DNA of 64,000 nucleotides, from assembly GCA_030682475.1 (NCBI GenBank), contig JAUXOA010000040.1, positions 1-64,000 on the forward strand, written 5' to 3'. Numbering within the stretch: the stretch's first letter is position 1; each line of letters starts with the position of its first letter. Of this stretch, positions 52,335 through 62,411 are shown in pieces. The position numbers and the translations under genes are program-made. Source of the DNA: Rhodoferax sp. (GTDB lineage: Bacteria; Pseudomonadota; Gammaproteobacteria; Burkholderiales; Burkholderiaceae_C). The notes below the pieces were generated by a model. The model did no database searches. It was not told the DNA's origin and saw only the letters and a list, made by a program, of their open reading frames with translations.

Positions 52335-54368
52335 TTAAACCACGACCGGGGCCACCAGCTTGAGCAGCTCAGCCCCTTCAGTCACCTGGTCGCCCGGCGC
52401 ATAGAGCAGCTCGACCACCACACCCTCCATCGGGGCGGAAATAGTGTGTTCCATTTTCATGGCATCCATCACGGCCAGCGTCTGCCCGCGTTTGACCTTG
52501 TCACCCGCCTTCACCGCGAACGACACCAGCTTGCCCGGCATCGGTGCTGTCAGACGTCCACCCTCCGCCTGGCTGTCACCGGCATGCGCCAGCGCATCAA
52601 TTGCTATTATTTGTGTAGCGCCTTTGGCAGAAAACACGTGAGCGACATCGCCTTTTAAGTACACGCTGACAATCTGGCGCTGCGCCGCAAACTGCACATC
52701 GATGCCTTGCGTCACTGGTTCAAACGAGAACACACCCGTCTCACCCGCCACCGCCAGTTGCAGTGCACCGTCGTGCCGACAGGTCATTTGCACCGTATGC
52801 ACGACGCCCTGGAACGCGTAGTCGAAGCGGCGCGTGCTGGGCCCGTGGGAGCGCCAGCCATCGCGCCGGGCCCAGGGGTCCAGCCACTCGACCCGCTGGC
52901 TGACCTGCGCTTCTTCCGCTTTTTCCTGCAGCAGGGTGTGGGCAATGGCACTGGCCACGGCCAGGCTCAATCCCACCTTCTCCTGTTTGAACAGCACCGC
53001 CTCCTCACGCGGAATCAGGGCTGTGTCCAGATCGGCCTGCACAAACGAGCGGCTTTGCACCACATTGCGCAAAAACTGCACATTGGTATTGAGCCCGACG
53101 ATGTGGGTGTGGACCAGCGCCGCGTCCAGCCGGGACAGCGCTTGCTCGCGGGTGTCACCATGCACAATCAGTTTGGCGACCATGGAATCGTAAAACGGCG
53201 AGATGGGATCGCCCTCGCGCACACCGGAATCGACGCGGACACCGCCGCTGTTGCGCTCAAAGGTCACGCAGTCGGGCAGGCCATAGACATGCAGGGTGCC
53301 GGTGGCGGGCAGGAAATTGTTGTCCGGATTTTCAGCGCAGATGCGCGCCTCGATCGCGTGCCCGGTGATCTTCAACTGATCCTGACGCAGCGGCAGCGCC
53401 TCACCACAAGCCACCCGCAGTTGCCACTCCACCAGGTCTTGCCCGGTGATGGCTTCAGTCACGGGGTGCTCCACCTGCAGCCGCGTGTTCATCTCCATGA
53501 AGAAAAACTTCATGGCACCGTCCTGGCGCTGCTCAACGATGAACTCCACCGTACCGGCCCCCACATAATTCACCGCCCGGGCGGCGGCCACGGCGGCCTC
53601 GCCCATCTGCTGTCGAAACTCGGGCGTGATGCCGGGCGCGGGCGCTTCTTCCAGCACTTTCTGATGGCGACGCTGCACCGAGCAGTCGCGCTCGAACAAA
53701 TACACGTAGTTGCCCTGCGTGTCGCCGAACACCTGAATTTCGATATGGCGCGGCCGCTGCACGTACTTCTCGATCAGCACCGCCTCAATGCCAAAACTGT
53801 TGATCGCCTCACGCTTGCAACTGACCAGTGCCGCCGCAAAGTCTTCGGCCTGGTCCACCGCCCGCATGCCCTTGCCGCCGCCACCGGCGCTGGCCTTGAT
53901 CAGCACCGGGTAACCGATGCGGTCGGCTTCACGTTTAAGCAAAGCCGGGTCCTGGTCGCTGCCGTGGTAACCCGGCACCAGCGGCACGCCGGCTTTTTCC
54001 ATCAGGCGTTTCGACTCTGCCTTCAGGCCCATGGCCTTGATGGCTGACGCGGGCGGACCGATAAAGACCAGGCCGGCGCTGACACAGGCCTGCGCAAACT
54101 CTTCGTTTTCGCTCAAAAAGCCATAGCCCGGGTGGATCGCTTGGGCCCCCGAAGCCTTGGCCACTCCGATGATTTTTTCCCAACACAAATAGCTGTCTTT
54201 TGGCGCGCTGCCGCCGATGTGGACGGCCTCGTCGCACACGCTGACGTGTTTGGCGTTGGCATCGGCATCGGAATAAACCGCTACCGTCTTGATGGCCATG
54301 CGGCGGGCAGTGGCTGCCACGCGGCAGGCGATTTCTCCTCGATTCGCGATCAGGATTTTGTTAAACAT
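52335..54368 (-). CDS. Methylcrotonyl-CoA carboxylase biotin-containing (alpha) subunit
   Basis: A biotin carboxylase/biotin carrier protein of 677 residues. The N-terminal carboxylase domain starts KILIANRGEIACRV, and the ATP-grasp loop is KASAGGGGKGMR. A linker and a C-terminal biotinyl domain follow, with the biotin lysine Lys638 in AMKMEH. Acyl-CoA carboxylase alpha subunits look alike. The partner beta gene 15 bases upstream and HMG-CoA lyase nearby favour methylcrotonyl-CoA (MccA/LiuD) in leucine breakdown over propionyl-CoA. Confidence 0.92.
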   Translation of the reverse strand: MFNKILIANRGEIACRVAATARRMAIKTVAVYSDADANAKHVSVCDEAVHIGGSAPKDSYLCWEKIIGVAKASGAQAIHPGYGFLSENEEFAQACVSAGLVFIGPPASAIKAMGLKAESKRLMEKAGVPLVPGYHGSDQDPALLKREADRIGYPVLIKASAGGGGKGMRAVDQAEDFAAALVSCKREAINSFGIEAVLIEKYVQRPRHIEIQVFGDTQGNYVYLFERDCSVQRRHQKVLEEAPAPGITPEFRQQMGEAAVAAARAVNYVGAGTVEFIVEQRQDGAMKFFFMEMNTRLQVEHPVTEAITGQDLVEWQLRVACGEALPLRQDQLKITGHAIEARICAENPDNNFLPATGTLHVYGLPDCVTFERNSGGVRVDSGVREGDPISPFYDSMVAKLIVHGDTREQALSRLDAALVHTHIVGLNTNVQFLRNVVQSRSFVQADLDTALIPREEAVLFKQEKVGLSLAVASAIAHTLLQEKAEEAQVSQRVEWLDPWARRDGWRSHGPSTRRFDYAFQGVVHTVQMTCRHDGALQLAVAGETGVFSFEPVTQGIDVQFAAQRQIVSVYLKGDVAHVFSAKGATQIIAIDALAHAGDSQAEGGRLTAPMPGKLVSFAVKAGDKVKRGQTLAVMDAMKMEHTISAPMEGVVVELLYAPGDQVTEGAELLKLVAPVVV

Positions 54369-54383
54369 GCGGCTGCCTTTCCA

Positions 54384-56006
54384 TTACATCCGGAACACGC
54401 CAAACTGGGTATCCGGTATCGGGGCGTTCAGCGACGCACTCAATCCCAGGGCCAGCACACGTCGGGTATCGGCCGGGTCGATGATGCCGTCATCCCACAG
54501 GCGGGCGGTGGCGAAGTAGGGGTGACCCTGTTCCTCGTACTGGCGCCGGATCGGCGCCTTGAAGGCCTCTTCCTCCTCCATGCTCCAGCTACCGCCTTTG
54601 CCTTCGATGCCGTCGCGCTTGACGGTGGCCAGCACGCTGGCCGCCTGTTCGCCGCCCATGACCGAGATGCGGGCGTTGGGCCACATCCACAAAAAGCGCG
54701 GCGAGTAGGCGCGGCCACACATGCCGTAGTTGCCGGCGCCAAAACTGCCGCCGATGATGATGGTGAACTTCGGCACCGCCGCCGTCGCCACCGCTGTCAC
54801 CATCTTGGCGCCGTTGCGCGCGATACCTTCGTTCTCGTACTTGCGCCCGACCATGAACCCGGTGATGTTCTGCAGGAAGATGAGCGCAATCTTGCGCTGG
54901 CAGCACAACTCGATGAAGTGGGCCCCCTTCAAGGCCGACTCGCTGAACAAGATACCGTTATTGGCGATGATGCCCACCGGCATACCCTCAATATGGGAAA
55001 AGCCGGTGACCAGCGTGGTGCCAAAGCGCGGCTTGAACTCATGAAACTCCGACCCATCGACGATGCGGGCGATGATCTCGCGCACGTCAAACGGCTTGCG
55101 CGTGTCGGTGGGGATCACGCCGTACAACTCTTGCGCGGCGAACTTGGGCGCACATGAGGTTTGCAGGGTGGTAGCGGGCACTTTTTTATGATTCAGATGC
55201 GACACCGCCTGACGCGCCAGTGCCAGCGCGTGCAGGTCGCTCGAAGCCAGATGATCGGCCACCCCCGAGAGACGCGTGTGCACGTCGCCACCGCCCAGGT
55301 CTTCGGCCGTGACCACTTCGCCAGTGGCGGCCTTCACCAGCGGCGGTCCGCCCAGAAAAATCGTGCCCTGGTTCTTGACGATGATGGCCTCGTCGCTCAT
55401 GGCCGGCACATAGGCACCACCGGCCGTGCAACTGCCCATCACCACCGCGATCTGGGCGATGCCCTGCGCACTCATGTTGGCCTGGTTGAAGAAGATGCGA
55501 CCAAAGTGCTCACGGTCTGGAAACACCTCGTCCTGATTAGGCAGGTTGGCACCACCCGAGTCCACCAGATAGATGCAGGGCAGGCGGTTTTGCTGGGCAA
55601 TCTCCTGCGCCCGCAGGTGTTTCTTGACCGTCAGGGGAAAGTAGGTGCCGCCTTTGACGGTGGCGTCGTTGCACACAATCATGCAGTCCACGCCGCTCAC
55701 GCGGCCGATGCCGGCAATCACGCCGGCGCAGGGCGCGCTGTCCGTTCCGTCGCGTTCCGGGTACAGGCCCATGGCGGCCAGCGGCGACAGCTCAAGGAAC
55801 GGCGTGCCGGGGTCCAGCAGCAGTTGCACCCGCTCACGCGGCAGCAGCTTGCCGCGCGCTGTGTGCCTGGCGCGCGCTGCCTTGCCACCGCCTAAGGCGG
55901 CCTTGGCGAGTTGCACGTTGAGGTCTTCGACCAGGGCGTGCATAGCGAGAGCGTTGGCCTGAAAATCCGCTGAGCGGGCATTGAGTTGGGACTCCAGAAT
56001 CGGCAT
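54384..56006 (-). CDS. Methylcrotonyl-CoA carboxylase carboxyltransferase (beta) subunit
   Basis: A crotonase-fold carboxyltransferase of 540 residues (MccB/LiuB). Segments typical of this family are [38 protein letters not shown] and [15 protein letters not shown]. The last marks methylcrotonyl- rather than propionyl-CoA enzymes. It heads the leucine cluster. A 28-bp palindrome lies 60 bases upstream. Confidence 0.94.
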   Translation of the reverse strand: MPILESQLNARSADFQANALAMHALVEDLNVQLAKAALGGGKAARARHTARGKLLPRERVQLLLDPGTPFLELSPLAAMGLYPERDGTDSAPCAGVIAGIGRVSGVDCMIVCNDATVKGGTYFPLTVKKHLRAQEIAQQNRLPCIYLVDSGGANLPNQDEVFPDREHFGRIFFNQANMSAQGIAQIAVVMGSCTAGGAYVPAMSDEAIIVKNQGTIFLGGPPLVKAATGEVVTAEDLGGGDVHTRLSGVADHLASSDLHALALARQAVSHLNHKKVPATTLQTSCAPKFAAQELYGVIPTDTRKPFDVREIIARIVDGSEFHEFKPRFGTTLVTGFSHIEGMPVGIIANNGILFSESALKGAHFIELCCQRKIALIFLQNITGFMVGRKYENEGIARNGAKMVTAVATAAVPKFTIIIGGSFGAGNYGMCGRAYSPRFLWMWPNARISVMGGEQAASVLATVKRDGIEGKGGSWSMEEEEAFKAPIRRQYEEQGHPYFATARLWDDGIIDPADTRRVLALGLSASLNAPIPDTQFGVFRM

Positions 56007-56066
56007 GGTTTTGCTTTCCGATCAAGTGGCGCAGAGCTGGAAGCGAGGCCGCAGTTTAATTGACGC

Positions 56067-56094
56067 CAATTGACGTTTACGTAAACGTCAATTG
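56067..56094. promoter_or_regulatory. Perfect 28-bp palindrome, probable operator of the leucine cluster
   Basis: The half site CAATTGACGTTTAC (56067-56080) is exactly mirrored in 56081-56094. It stands about 60 bases before the carboxyltransferase start. MerR-family LiuR regulators of leucine/isovalerate genes in proteobacteria recognise dyads with TTTACGTAAA-like cores, so a LiuR site is the leading guess. No regulator gene is in the window. Confidence 0.7.
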
Positions 56095-56118
56095 TGGCAG
56101 ATTTCAGGCTGCCCGCGC

Positions 56119-56541
56119 TCAGTCTTTCTTGTGGCGGCGTGCCTTGTGCTCTTCCAGCGTCTCGGTTGGCGCGCCCTGCTTGACCCATTCGGTATAACCC
56201 CCGTCGATATGCGCCACATTGGTCATGCCCATCTCCTGCAAGGCTTTGGCCGCGAGTGCGCTGCGCCAGCCCGCGCCACAGAACAGGATGAACTCTTTAG
56301 ACTCGTCGGCAAACAGGGGCTTGTGGTAGGGCGAGGCCGGGTCCACCCAGAACTCCAGCATGCCCCTTGGCGCGTGATAAGCGCCGACCACGGTGCCTTC
56401 GGCCAGTTCACGGATGTCGCGGATGTCGACGATTTGCGTGCGCGGGTCAGCCAGCCTGGCCACGGCCTCCTGCACCGACCAGGTCCTTACCTGGACCATC
56501 GCCTCGGCCACGAGTTGTTGATAACCTCTGGTGATGGGCAT
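56119..56541 (-). CDS. Rhodanese-like domain protein
   Basis: A 140-residue single-domain sulfurtransferase. The active-site loop is FCGAGWRSALAA with Cys88. VDIRDIREL and HIDGGYTEWVKQG are typical rhodanese segments. The basic C-terminus, KARRHKKD, is unusual. It may carry persulfide sulfur. The acceptor is unknown. It lies downstream of glcB after about 40 bases. Confidence 0.92.
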   Translation of the reverse strand: MPITRGYQQLVAEAMVQVRTWSVQEAVARLADPRTQIVDIRDIRELAEGTVVGAYHAPRGMLEFWVDPASPYHKPLFADESKEFILFCGAGWRSALAAKALQEMGMTNVAHIDGGYTEWVKQGAPTETLEEHKARRHKKD

Positions 56542-56580
56542 GAGGTTTTCCTTGTAAAACGCAGCTATTATTTTAGTGGC

Positions 56581-58815
56581 TTACACGGCCGCCTTCACCT
56601 TCAACCTCCACGCATGCAGCAAGGGCTCGGTGTAGCCGCTGGGTTGGGCCAATCCCTTGAACACCAGCTCACACGCCGCCTGGTAGGCCATCGAGGTGTC
56701 GAAGTGACCTGCCATGTTCTGGTACAGCGGGTCGCCCGCGTTCTGGCTGTCCACCACGGCGGCCATGCGCTCAAAGGTTTCCTTCACCTGCGCCGCAGTG
56801 ACGACGCCGTGCAGCAACCAGTTGGCGATGTGCTGGCTGCTGATACGCAGGGTGGCGCGATCTTCCATCAGAGCCACGTTGTGGATGTCGGGCACCTTGG
56901 AGCAGCCCACGCCCTGGTCGATCCAGCGCACCACATAGCCCAGAATGCCCTGCGCGTTGTTGTCGAGCTCCTGCTGTTTCTCGGCAGTGCTCCAGTTTGG
57001 CGTGGCGGTCACGGGGATTTGCAGCAGGTCGCCCAAAAGCTTGTCACGCTCCTGGTCGGCGTCGATCTTTTCCAGCTCTTTTTGCACCTCACTGACCAGC
57101 ACCTGGTGGTAATGCAGCGCGTGCAGCGTGGCAGCGGTGGGGCTGGGCACCCAGGCGGTGTTGGCGCCGGCTTGGGGGTGATTGATTTTTTGTTCCAGCA
57201 TGGCCTTCATCAGGTCCGGCATGGCCCACATGCCTTTGCCGATTTGCGCCCGTCCGCGCAGACCACAGGCCAGGCCCACCAGCACATTATTTTTCTCATA
57301 AGCGTGGATCCAGGCGCTGGTTTTCATGTCGCCCTTGCGGATCATGGCGCCGGCCTGCATGGCGCTGTGTATCTCGTCGCCAGTGCGGTCCAGGAAGCCG
57401 GTGTTAATGAAGGCGAGGCGGCTGACGGCCGCCGCAATACAGGCTTTCAAATTCACACTGGTGCGGCGTTCTTCGTCCATGATGCCGAGCTTGACGGTGC
57501 TGTCAGGCAGACCCAGCATTTTCTCCACGCGGCTGAACAGTTCGACGGCAAAGGCGACTTCAGCGGGGCCGTGCATCTTGGGCTTGACGATATAGACCGA
57601 GCCCTTGCGTGAGTTGCAGAGGGCGTCTTTTTTGGTACGCTTCAAGTCGTGCAGGGCGATGGTGGTGGTGAGCACCGCGTCCAGGATGCCTTCCGGGATT
57701 TCGCGCGTCTGGCCTTGCTCGTCGGTGTAGAGGATGGCCGGGTTCGTCATCAGGTGGCCGACGATGCGCACAAACATCAGGGCGCGCCCGTGCAGGGTCA
57801 CCTTTTTGCCCTTGCCACTGGGGGGCGTGTAGACGCGGTCCGGGTTCAGGCCACGGGTGAAGGTATGTGCGCCCCTGCTGACTTCTTCGGTCAGCGTGCC
57901 TTGCAGAATGCCGAGCCAGTTGCTGTAGGCCAGCACTTTGTCGTCGGCATCCACCACGGCCACCGAGTCTTCCAGGTCCAGGATGGTAGCCAGCGCCGCT
58001 TCCAGCACCAGGTCGCACACACCGGCCGGGTCGGCGGCGCCAATCAGACCGGCACGGTTGATCTGGATGTCCAGATGCAAGCCATTGTGTTGCAAGAGTA
58101 CGCTGGAGGGCGCTTTGGCATCGCCCTGATAGCCAATCAGTTGCGCCGGGCTTTGCAAACTGGTGTTGCTACCGTCCGTAAGCTGGACTGCCAGCTTGCC
58201 ATTCCGGATGCAGTAAGCCATGGAGTCGACATGCGAGCCCTTGCGCAGCGGCGCGGTACGATCCAGCACATGGCGGGCGTATTCGATCACCATGGCGCCG
58301 CGCACCGGGTTGTAGCGGTGGCCTTTTTCGGCGCCGTCTGCTTCGGAGATCACATCGGTGCCATACAGCGCGTCGTACAAACTGCCCCAGCGCGCGTTGG
58401 CGGCGTTCAGGGCGTAGCGGGCGTTGAGCAGCGGCACTACCAGTTGCGGTCCGGCTTGCACGGCCAGTTCGGCGTCAACTTTGGAAGTGGTGATGCGCAC
58501 CTTCCTGGGCGCAGGCACCAGGTAGCCAATTTTCTCCAGGAAGGCGCGGTAGGCGCTCATGTCCGTGGGGCTGGTGGCGTCCCCTGCGGTGATGGGGCCG
58601 GGGTGGGCCTGGTGCCAGGCGTCCAGTTCGGTTTGCAGGCGGTCGCGCTCAGCCAGCAGCGCGATGTTTTTGGGCGCCAGGTCGTGGACGATGGCATCGA
58701 AGCCCCTCCAGAAGCTGGCGCTGTCGATGCCTGTGCCGGGCAGCACCCGGCTTTCAATAAACTGGTGCAGAACGGTGGCAACTTGCAGGCGGTGCGTGGG
58801 AGTGTGTTGGGTCAT
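56581..58815 (-). CDS. glcB: Malate synthase G
   Basis: Condenses glyoxylate with acetyl-CoA to malate, allowing growth on glycolate, acetate or two-carbon compounds. The protein has 744 residues, the G-type length. [16 protein letters not shown] and [14 protein letters not shown] lie in the barrel, and [20 protein letters not shown] in the C-terminal part with the catalytic Asp region. AGGAG about ten bases before 58815 decides the start over an in-frame ATG at 58845, which lies inside a REP-like repeat. Confidence 0.96.
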   Translation of the reverse strand: MTQHTPTHRLQVATVLHQFIESRVLPGTGIDSASFWRGFDAIVHDLAPKNIALLAERDRLQTELDAWHQAHPGPITAGDATSPTDMSAYRAFLEKIGYLVPAPRKVRITTSKVDAELAVQAGPQLVVPLLNARYALNAANARWGSLYDALYGTDVISEADGAEKGHRYNPVRGAMVIEYARHVLDRTAPLRKGSHVDSMAYCIRNGKLAVQLTDGSNTSLQSPAQLIGYQGDAKAPSSVLLQHNGLHLDIQINRAGLIGAADPAGVCDLVLEAALATILDLEDSVAVVDADDKVLAYSNWLGILQGTLTEEVSRGAHTFTRGLNPDRVYTPPSGKGKKVTLHGRALMFVRIVGHLMTNPAILYTDEQGQTREIPEGILDAVLTTTIALHDLKRTKKDALCNSRKGSVYIVKPKMHGPAEVAFAVELFSRVEKMLGLPDSTVKLGIMDEERRTSVNLKACIAAAVSRLAFINTGFLDRTGDEIHSAMQAGAMIRKGDMKTSAWIHAYEKNNVLVGLACGLRGRAQIGKGMWAMPDLMKAMLEQKINHPQAGANTAWVPSPTAATLHALHYHQVLVSEVQKELEKIDADQERDKLLGDLLQIPVTATPNWSTAEKQQELDNNAQGILGYVVRWIDQGVGCSKVPDIHNVALMEDRATLRISSQHIANWLLHGVVTAAQVKETFERMAAVVDSQNAGDPLYQNMAGHFDTSMAYQAACELVFKGLAQPSGYTEPLLHAWRLKVKAAV

Positions 58816-58833
58816 GGTGATGGCTCCTGACAA

Positions 58834-58860
58834 GGGCTTCGACAAGCTCAGCCCGAACGG
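58834..58860 (-). repeat. REP-like half repeat, copy 2
   Basis: On the minus strand CCGTTCGGGCTGAGC, then TTGTCGAAGCCC. It is the same 27-base unit as 31860-31886 and as one arm of the uvrA palindrome at 37921. It lies in the 5' leader of glcB, 19 bases before its ATG. Confidence 0.75.
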
Positions 58861-58896
58861 TTTGGGTAAGACGCACAGTTTGGTTAATGTGAACAG

Positions 58897-59646
58897 TTAG
58901 TTGAAAAAGTCCAGCACATCGCGCAGACTGCTGCCGCTGCGGGTGGGCTGGGTGCCCAGCTCTTCAAAAGGCAGTTGGTAGCGGTTGACCCACAGCGTCT
59001 GGTAGCCGTACCAGGTGGCAGCCAGCGCGTCCCAACTGTTGCTGCTGACAAAGGCTATTTGGTTGGCCCTCAGGCCGGTGGCCTGCTCGCCCAGCGCGTA
59101 GGCATCGGGGTGGGTTTTGTATTTGCGGATCGGGTCGACGCTGATCACGTGGTCCAGCAGGCCATCCAGCCCGGCGGATTTGACGGCGAGCTTCAGCATG
59201 GCCGGGTCACCATTGCTCAAAATGCCGGTGGGGATGCTTTTGGCCTTGAGCGCGCGCAGCACGTCCTTGTTTTCGGGGAAGGCGCTCAAGTGACGGTACT
59301 GGTTCATCAAGCGCTCAACTTGAGTGGCAAACAGGCCGCTAGCCCCCGCTGCCTGTGCGGGAACCACGGTCCTTTTAATAGCGTAAACCAGCGCGGCGCG
59401 GGTCAGCTCCCAAAACGGCTGGTAGTGGGCGCCGTGGTTGCTGGTGGTCACCAGACGGGTGTATTCAATCTGCTTGTCGCGCCACAACACGCTCAAGGCC
59501 GGGCCGTGACCGGGGAACAACTGCTCGGCCAGAAGGCCCACGCTGTACACGTCAAACAAGGTGCCGTAGGCGTCAAACAATACAGCGCGGGGCGCTTCAA
59601 GCCTCGATGTTTTGGATTTTTCGAACGCAGCGGGACTGGTTTTCAT
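58897..59646 (-). CDS. Haloacid dehalogenase, type II
   Basis: A 249-residue L-2-haloacid dehalogenase-like protein. The nucleophile motif is LFDAYGTLFD, with SNGDP, the lysine motif YKTHPDAY, and VSSNSWDALAA, all specific to type II dehalogenases. The enzyme may release halide from 2-haloacids, giving 2-hydroxyacids such as glycolate, which would feed glyoxylate to malate synthase next door. That link is inference. Confidence 0.9.
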   Translation of the reverse strand: MKTSPAAFEKSKTSRLEAPRAVLFDAYGTLFDVYSVGLLAEQLFPGHGPALSVLWRDKQIEYTRLVTTSNHGAHYQPFWELTRAALVYAIKRTVVPAQAAGASGLFATQVERLMNQYRHLSAFPENKDVLRALKAKSIPTGILSNGDPAMLKLAVKSAGLDGLLDHVISVDPIRKYKTHPDAYALGEQATGLRANQIAFVSSNSWDALAATWYGYQTLWVNRYQLPFEELGTQPTRSGSSLRDVLDFFN

Positions 59647-59688
59647 AGTCCTCTTACTTTATTCGATACTTCGTCATCGATTAACTTT

Positions 59689-59727
59689 GATTAAATCTGT
59701 TTATCCATGACAAAAACAGATGTAATC
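59689..59727. repeat. Inverted repeat upstream of the dehalogenase
   Basis: GATTAAATCTGTTT (59689-59702) and AAACAGATGTAATC (59714-59727) match at 13 of 14 positions with an 11-base loop. It lies 43 bases upstream of the dehalogenase start in an AT-rich stretch. It may be an operator or the terminator of the glycosyltransferase gene before it. Confidence 0.5.
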
Positions 59728-59764
59728 AGACGAGGGAAGACCCTGGGCGTGACGAGCTGGGGCG

Positions 59765-61258
59765 TTAATCGGTCGGCCCGGTGACGGGCAACACGCTGCT
59801 GCCCATCAAAAACAGCGTGTAGTCGCCATGCCGGGACAGCCATTGCAGTTGAGTCTGGACTTGCGATGGCAGGGTGGCCACAGCGTTGGTCTTGACGGCC
59901 AGGAAGGCTGGTGGCTGCGTCAGGTGGGCGAGCAAATTTGATAGCTGGGAGATTTGCCTGGCCTGGCCCCGGCTGTAAAAAGCCGCCGAGTAAGGGCGCA
60001 CGGGATAGAAAATCAAGGGGCTGTGGCTGGTGTTGAGCGCGGCATAGTGCGCAACCAGACGCTTGGTCGTGTGCAGGTCTTCCGCCTGCTTCCAATTCAG
60101 GCTGCCGACAAAGCCTGCAAACAGCACAGCGCTCAGCATCAAGCCCCACGTCAGCAGGCGGTTGACGCGCTGCTGGTCAGACTGTCTGGTCAACCAGGTG
60201 GCGCCCAGCAAGGCCAGTGCTGGAAGCGCCGGCAGGACGTAGGTCCAGAGAATATTGCCGGCGAAGGTAAAAAACACGGCGGGCGCCAGGCTCCACAAGA
60301 TCAGATAGCGCCGCAGCGGCTTGCCACTGGCCTGGACCGGCTCGGCCGCGACACCGGTTTTGCGCCAGCGCCACCAGGCCAGTGGCAGCAGCAGCGACCA
60401 GGGCAGGACTGCCACCCCGGCATACAACCAGATGCTGCCTCGTGGCACCGAATGGGCCACGCCATAACGGTCGCCGGTCCAGCCCGGGGTGACAAAGCGG
60501 TGCCAGTGCTCCCCGAGCAAAAAATAATCCAGAAAGCCGGGCGTGCGCACTTCAGCCGCCACATACCAGGGGCCGACCAGCAGCAGGACAGCCAAGCTGC
60601 CGCGAATCCATGGCAGGTCGCGCCAGACCCGCCCAAGTTGCCGGTTGAACAGCGTCCACAGGCCCAGCGGCAGGCCGGCCAGTACCAGCACCAGGGGGCC
60701 CTTGGCCAGCAGACCGACGGCCAGGCCGAGAAAAAACAGCCAGCCTTCCCGTCGCCGCTGGGTTTCATCACCGTGCAGGCCCAGCCAAAAGCCGCGCATC
60801 ACGAGCGTTGTGCCAAGCGTCAGTGTCATGTCTGTCATTACCGCACCGGCCGCGATCAGCATCAGGGCGCTCCCGGCCAGCAAGGCAAGGGCTGCCAGCG
60901 CCTCCTGTCTGGAGTGCCGCAGCGCCCAGCCCCACACCAGCCAAGCCACCCCCAGCGCGGCCAGGAAGTGAGGCAGGCGAGCTGCAAACTCGTTGACGCC
61001 CAACACGCCAAAACTCGCCGCCGTGGTCCAGAACGACAAGGGTGGCTTGCCCCAGAAGGGCAAGTTGCTGTCGTACCAGGGGGTGATCCAGTCACCCAGG
61101 GAAAACATCACGCGCGATATTTCGGCGTAGCGCGCCTCGGTGTTGTCCATCAGCGGGTACAACCCCAGGCTGAGCAGGCGCAGGCCCAGCAAAAGGGCCA
61201 GGGCCCACCACACCGGGGCCTGGCTTGCCGCGTCTGTGCGCACAGGCTGCTTGCTCAC
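59765..61258 (-). CDS. ArnT/PMT-like (GT83) membrane glycosyltransferase
   Basis: A 497-residue membrane protein with about 11-12 helices and a C-terminal soluble part. The first periplasmic loop carries DNTEARYAE (Asp38, Glu41) and FWGKPPLSFW, typical of lipid-linked sugar transferases such as ArnT, which adds aminoarabinose to lipid A. The sugar is unknown. Its start overlaps the GtrB-like gene stop (ATGA), so the pair probably makes and uses a polyprenyl-phosphate sugar. Confidence 0.88.
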   Translation of the reverse strand: MSKQPVRTDAASQAPVWWALALLLGLRLLSLGLYPLMDNTEARYAEISRVMFSLGDWITPWYDSNLPFWGKPPLSFWTTAASFGVLGVNEFAARLPHFLAALGVAWLVWGWALRHSRQEALAALALLAGSALMLIAAGAVMTDMTLTLGTTLVMRGFWLGLHGDETQRRREGWLFFLGLAVGLLAKGPLVLVLAGLPLGLWTLFNRQLGRVWRDLPWIRGSLAVLLLVGPWYVAAEVRTPGFLDYFLLGEHWHRFVTPGWTGDRYGVAHSVPRGSIWLYAGVAVLPWSLLLPLAWWRWRKTGVAAEPVQASGKPLRRYLILWSLAPAVFFTFAGNILWTYVLPALPALALLGATWLTRQSDQQRVNRLLTWGLMLSAVLFAGFVGSLNWKQAEDLHTTKRLVAHYAALNTSHSPLIFYPVRPYSAAFYSRGQARQISQLSNLLAHLTQPPAFLAVKTNAVATLPSQVQTQLQWLSRHGDYTLFLMGSSVLPVTGPTD

Positions 61259-62271
61259 GTGGCGTCGGGTGCGCTCAGGGTGGCGGGCTTGAAGAAATCG
61301 AGCAGATAGATGGGGCGCCGCTTGGACTCCAGGTACATGCGCCCGACATACTCGCCCACGATCCCGATCGCCATCAATTGCAGGCCGCCGAGCAGCAGCA
61401 CAATCTCGATCAGGGTCGGGAAGCCCTTGACCGACTCACCCCATACAAGCGTTTTGATGAAAAAATAGAACGCGTACACGAAGGCGCCAAGAGCACTTAA
61501 AAAACCCACATAGGACGCGACCCGCAGCGGCACTGTGGAGAAGGACGTCACCCCTTCCAGCGCAAAGTTCCACAAGCGCCAGTAAGGCCACTTGCTGTGG
61601 CCGGCAGCACGTGCCTTGCGCTGGTAGTCCAGTGTTACCTGCGAGAAGCCGATCCAGGCAAACAGGCCTTTCATGAATCGGTTGCTCTCGGGCATACGGT
61701 TCAGCGCGTCCACCGCGCGCCGGCTGAACAGGCGAAAATCGCCGACATCGCTGGGGATCGGCACGTCGCTGAGACGGTTGATGATTCGGTAAAAGAGATG
61801 GGCGGTAACTTTTTTGAACGCCGTTTCGCCGTCGCGCCCGCTGCGCCGCATGTTGACCACATCGGCACCGGCGCGCCAGGCGTCCAGCATGGGTGGAATC
61901 AACTCGGGCGGGTCCTGCAAGTCCACATCCAGAATGATCACGGCTGCGCCCCTGGCCAGTTCCAGGCCCGCCGTCATGGCGCGTTCCTTGCCAAAGTTTC
62001 GGCTGAGCCGGGCCACACCCACCTGCGGGCAGGTCGCGCGCAGGGCATCCAGCACCTGCGCTGAGCCGTCGCTGCTGCCATCGTCAACGTAAATAATTTC
62101 ATGCACGCCCGGGCACGCGGTCAGCACCTTGATCAAACGCGCATGAAACAGGGCGATCACCGCCTCTTCGTTGAAAACCGGCACCACCACGCTGAGCTGG
62201 CAGGCGGGAACAAGAGGTGATGGGGGCCGGGCGGACGGATGTCCTGCCAATGGGGGGAGTTCGATGGTCAT
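61255..62271 (-). CDS. GtrB/ArnC-like polyprenyl-phosphate glycosyltransferase (GT2)
   Basis: A 338-residue family 2 glycosyltransferase: VVVPVFNEE, VDDGSSDGS and the metal-binding LDVDLQDPPELIP, followed by two C-terminal membrane helices (about 235-260 and 280-305). Such enzymes move a sugar from a nucleotide to undecaprenyl phosphate in the inner leaflet. A proline-rich stretch of about 20 residues precedes the domain. It is encoded directly before the ArnT-like transferase. Confidence 0.92.
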   Translation of the reverse strand: MTIELPPLAGHPSARPPSPLVPACQLSVVVPVFNEEAVIALFHARLIKVLTACPGVHEIIYVDDGSSDGSAQVLDALRATCPQVGVARLSRNFGKERAMTAGLELARGAAVIILDVDLQDPPELIPPMLDAWRAGADVVNMRRSGRDGETAFKKVTAHLFYRIINRLSDVPIPSDVGDFRLFSRRAVDALNRMPESNRFMKGLFAWIGFSQVTLDYQRKARAAGHSKWPYWRLWNFALEGVTSFSTVPLRVASYVGFLSALGAFVYAFYFFIKTLVWGESVKGFPTLIEIVLLLGGLQLMAIGIVGEYVGRMYLESKRRPIYLLDFFKPATLSAPDAT

Positions 62272-62352
62272 GGAAGCTACTGAATTTTGGGTTGGCTACT
62301 GATCGTAGTATTGTTACGCATTCCTGTGGGCCTGCGACTGACATGCGCTATC

Positions 62353-62374
62353 CTGAGCCGATCCAAGGGCTCAG
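62353..62374. repeat. Small hairpin before the CoA-transferase gene
   Basis: CTGAGCC (62353-62359) and GGCTCAG (62368-62374) pair perfectly with an eight-base loop, 38 bases before the chosen start. It could be an operator or leader element. Confidence 0.4.
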
Positions 62375-62411
62375 CCCAAATGGAGCGTAACCATTGAACA
62401 TACCGAGGTCC

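Noticed and set aside
52707-54047. Open frame of 446 codons on the plus strand
   Set aside because: Entirely antisense to the biotin carboxylase gene. Its product is His/Arg-rich with no family resemblance.
56092-57612. Open frame of 506 codons on the plus strand
   Set aside because: Antisense to the rhodanese and malate synthase G genes. No recognisable domain.
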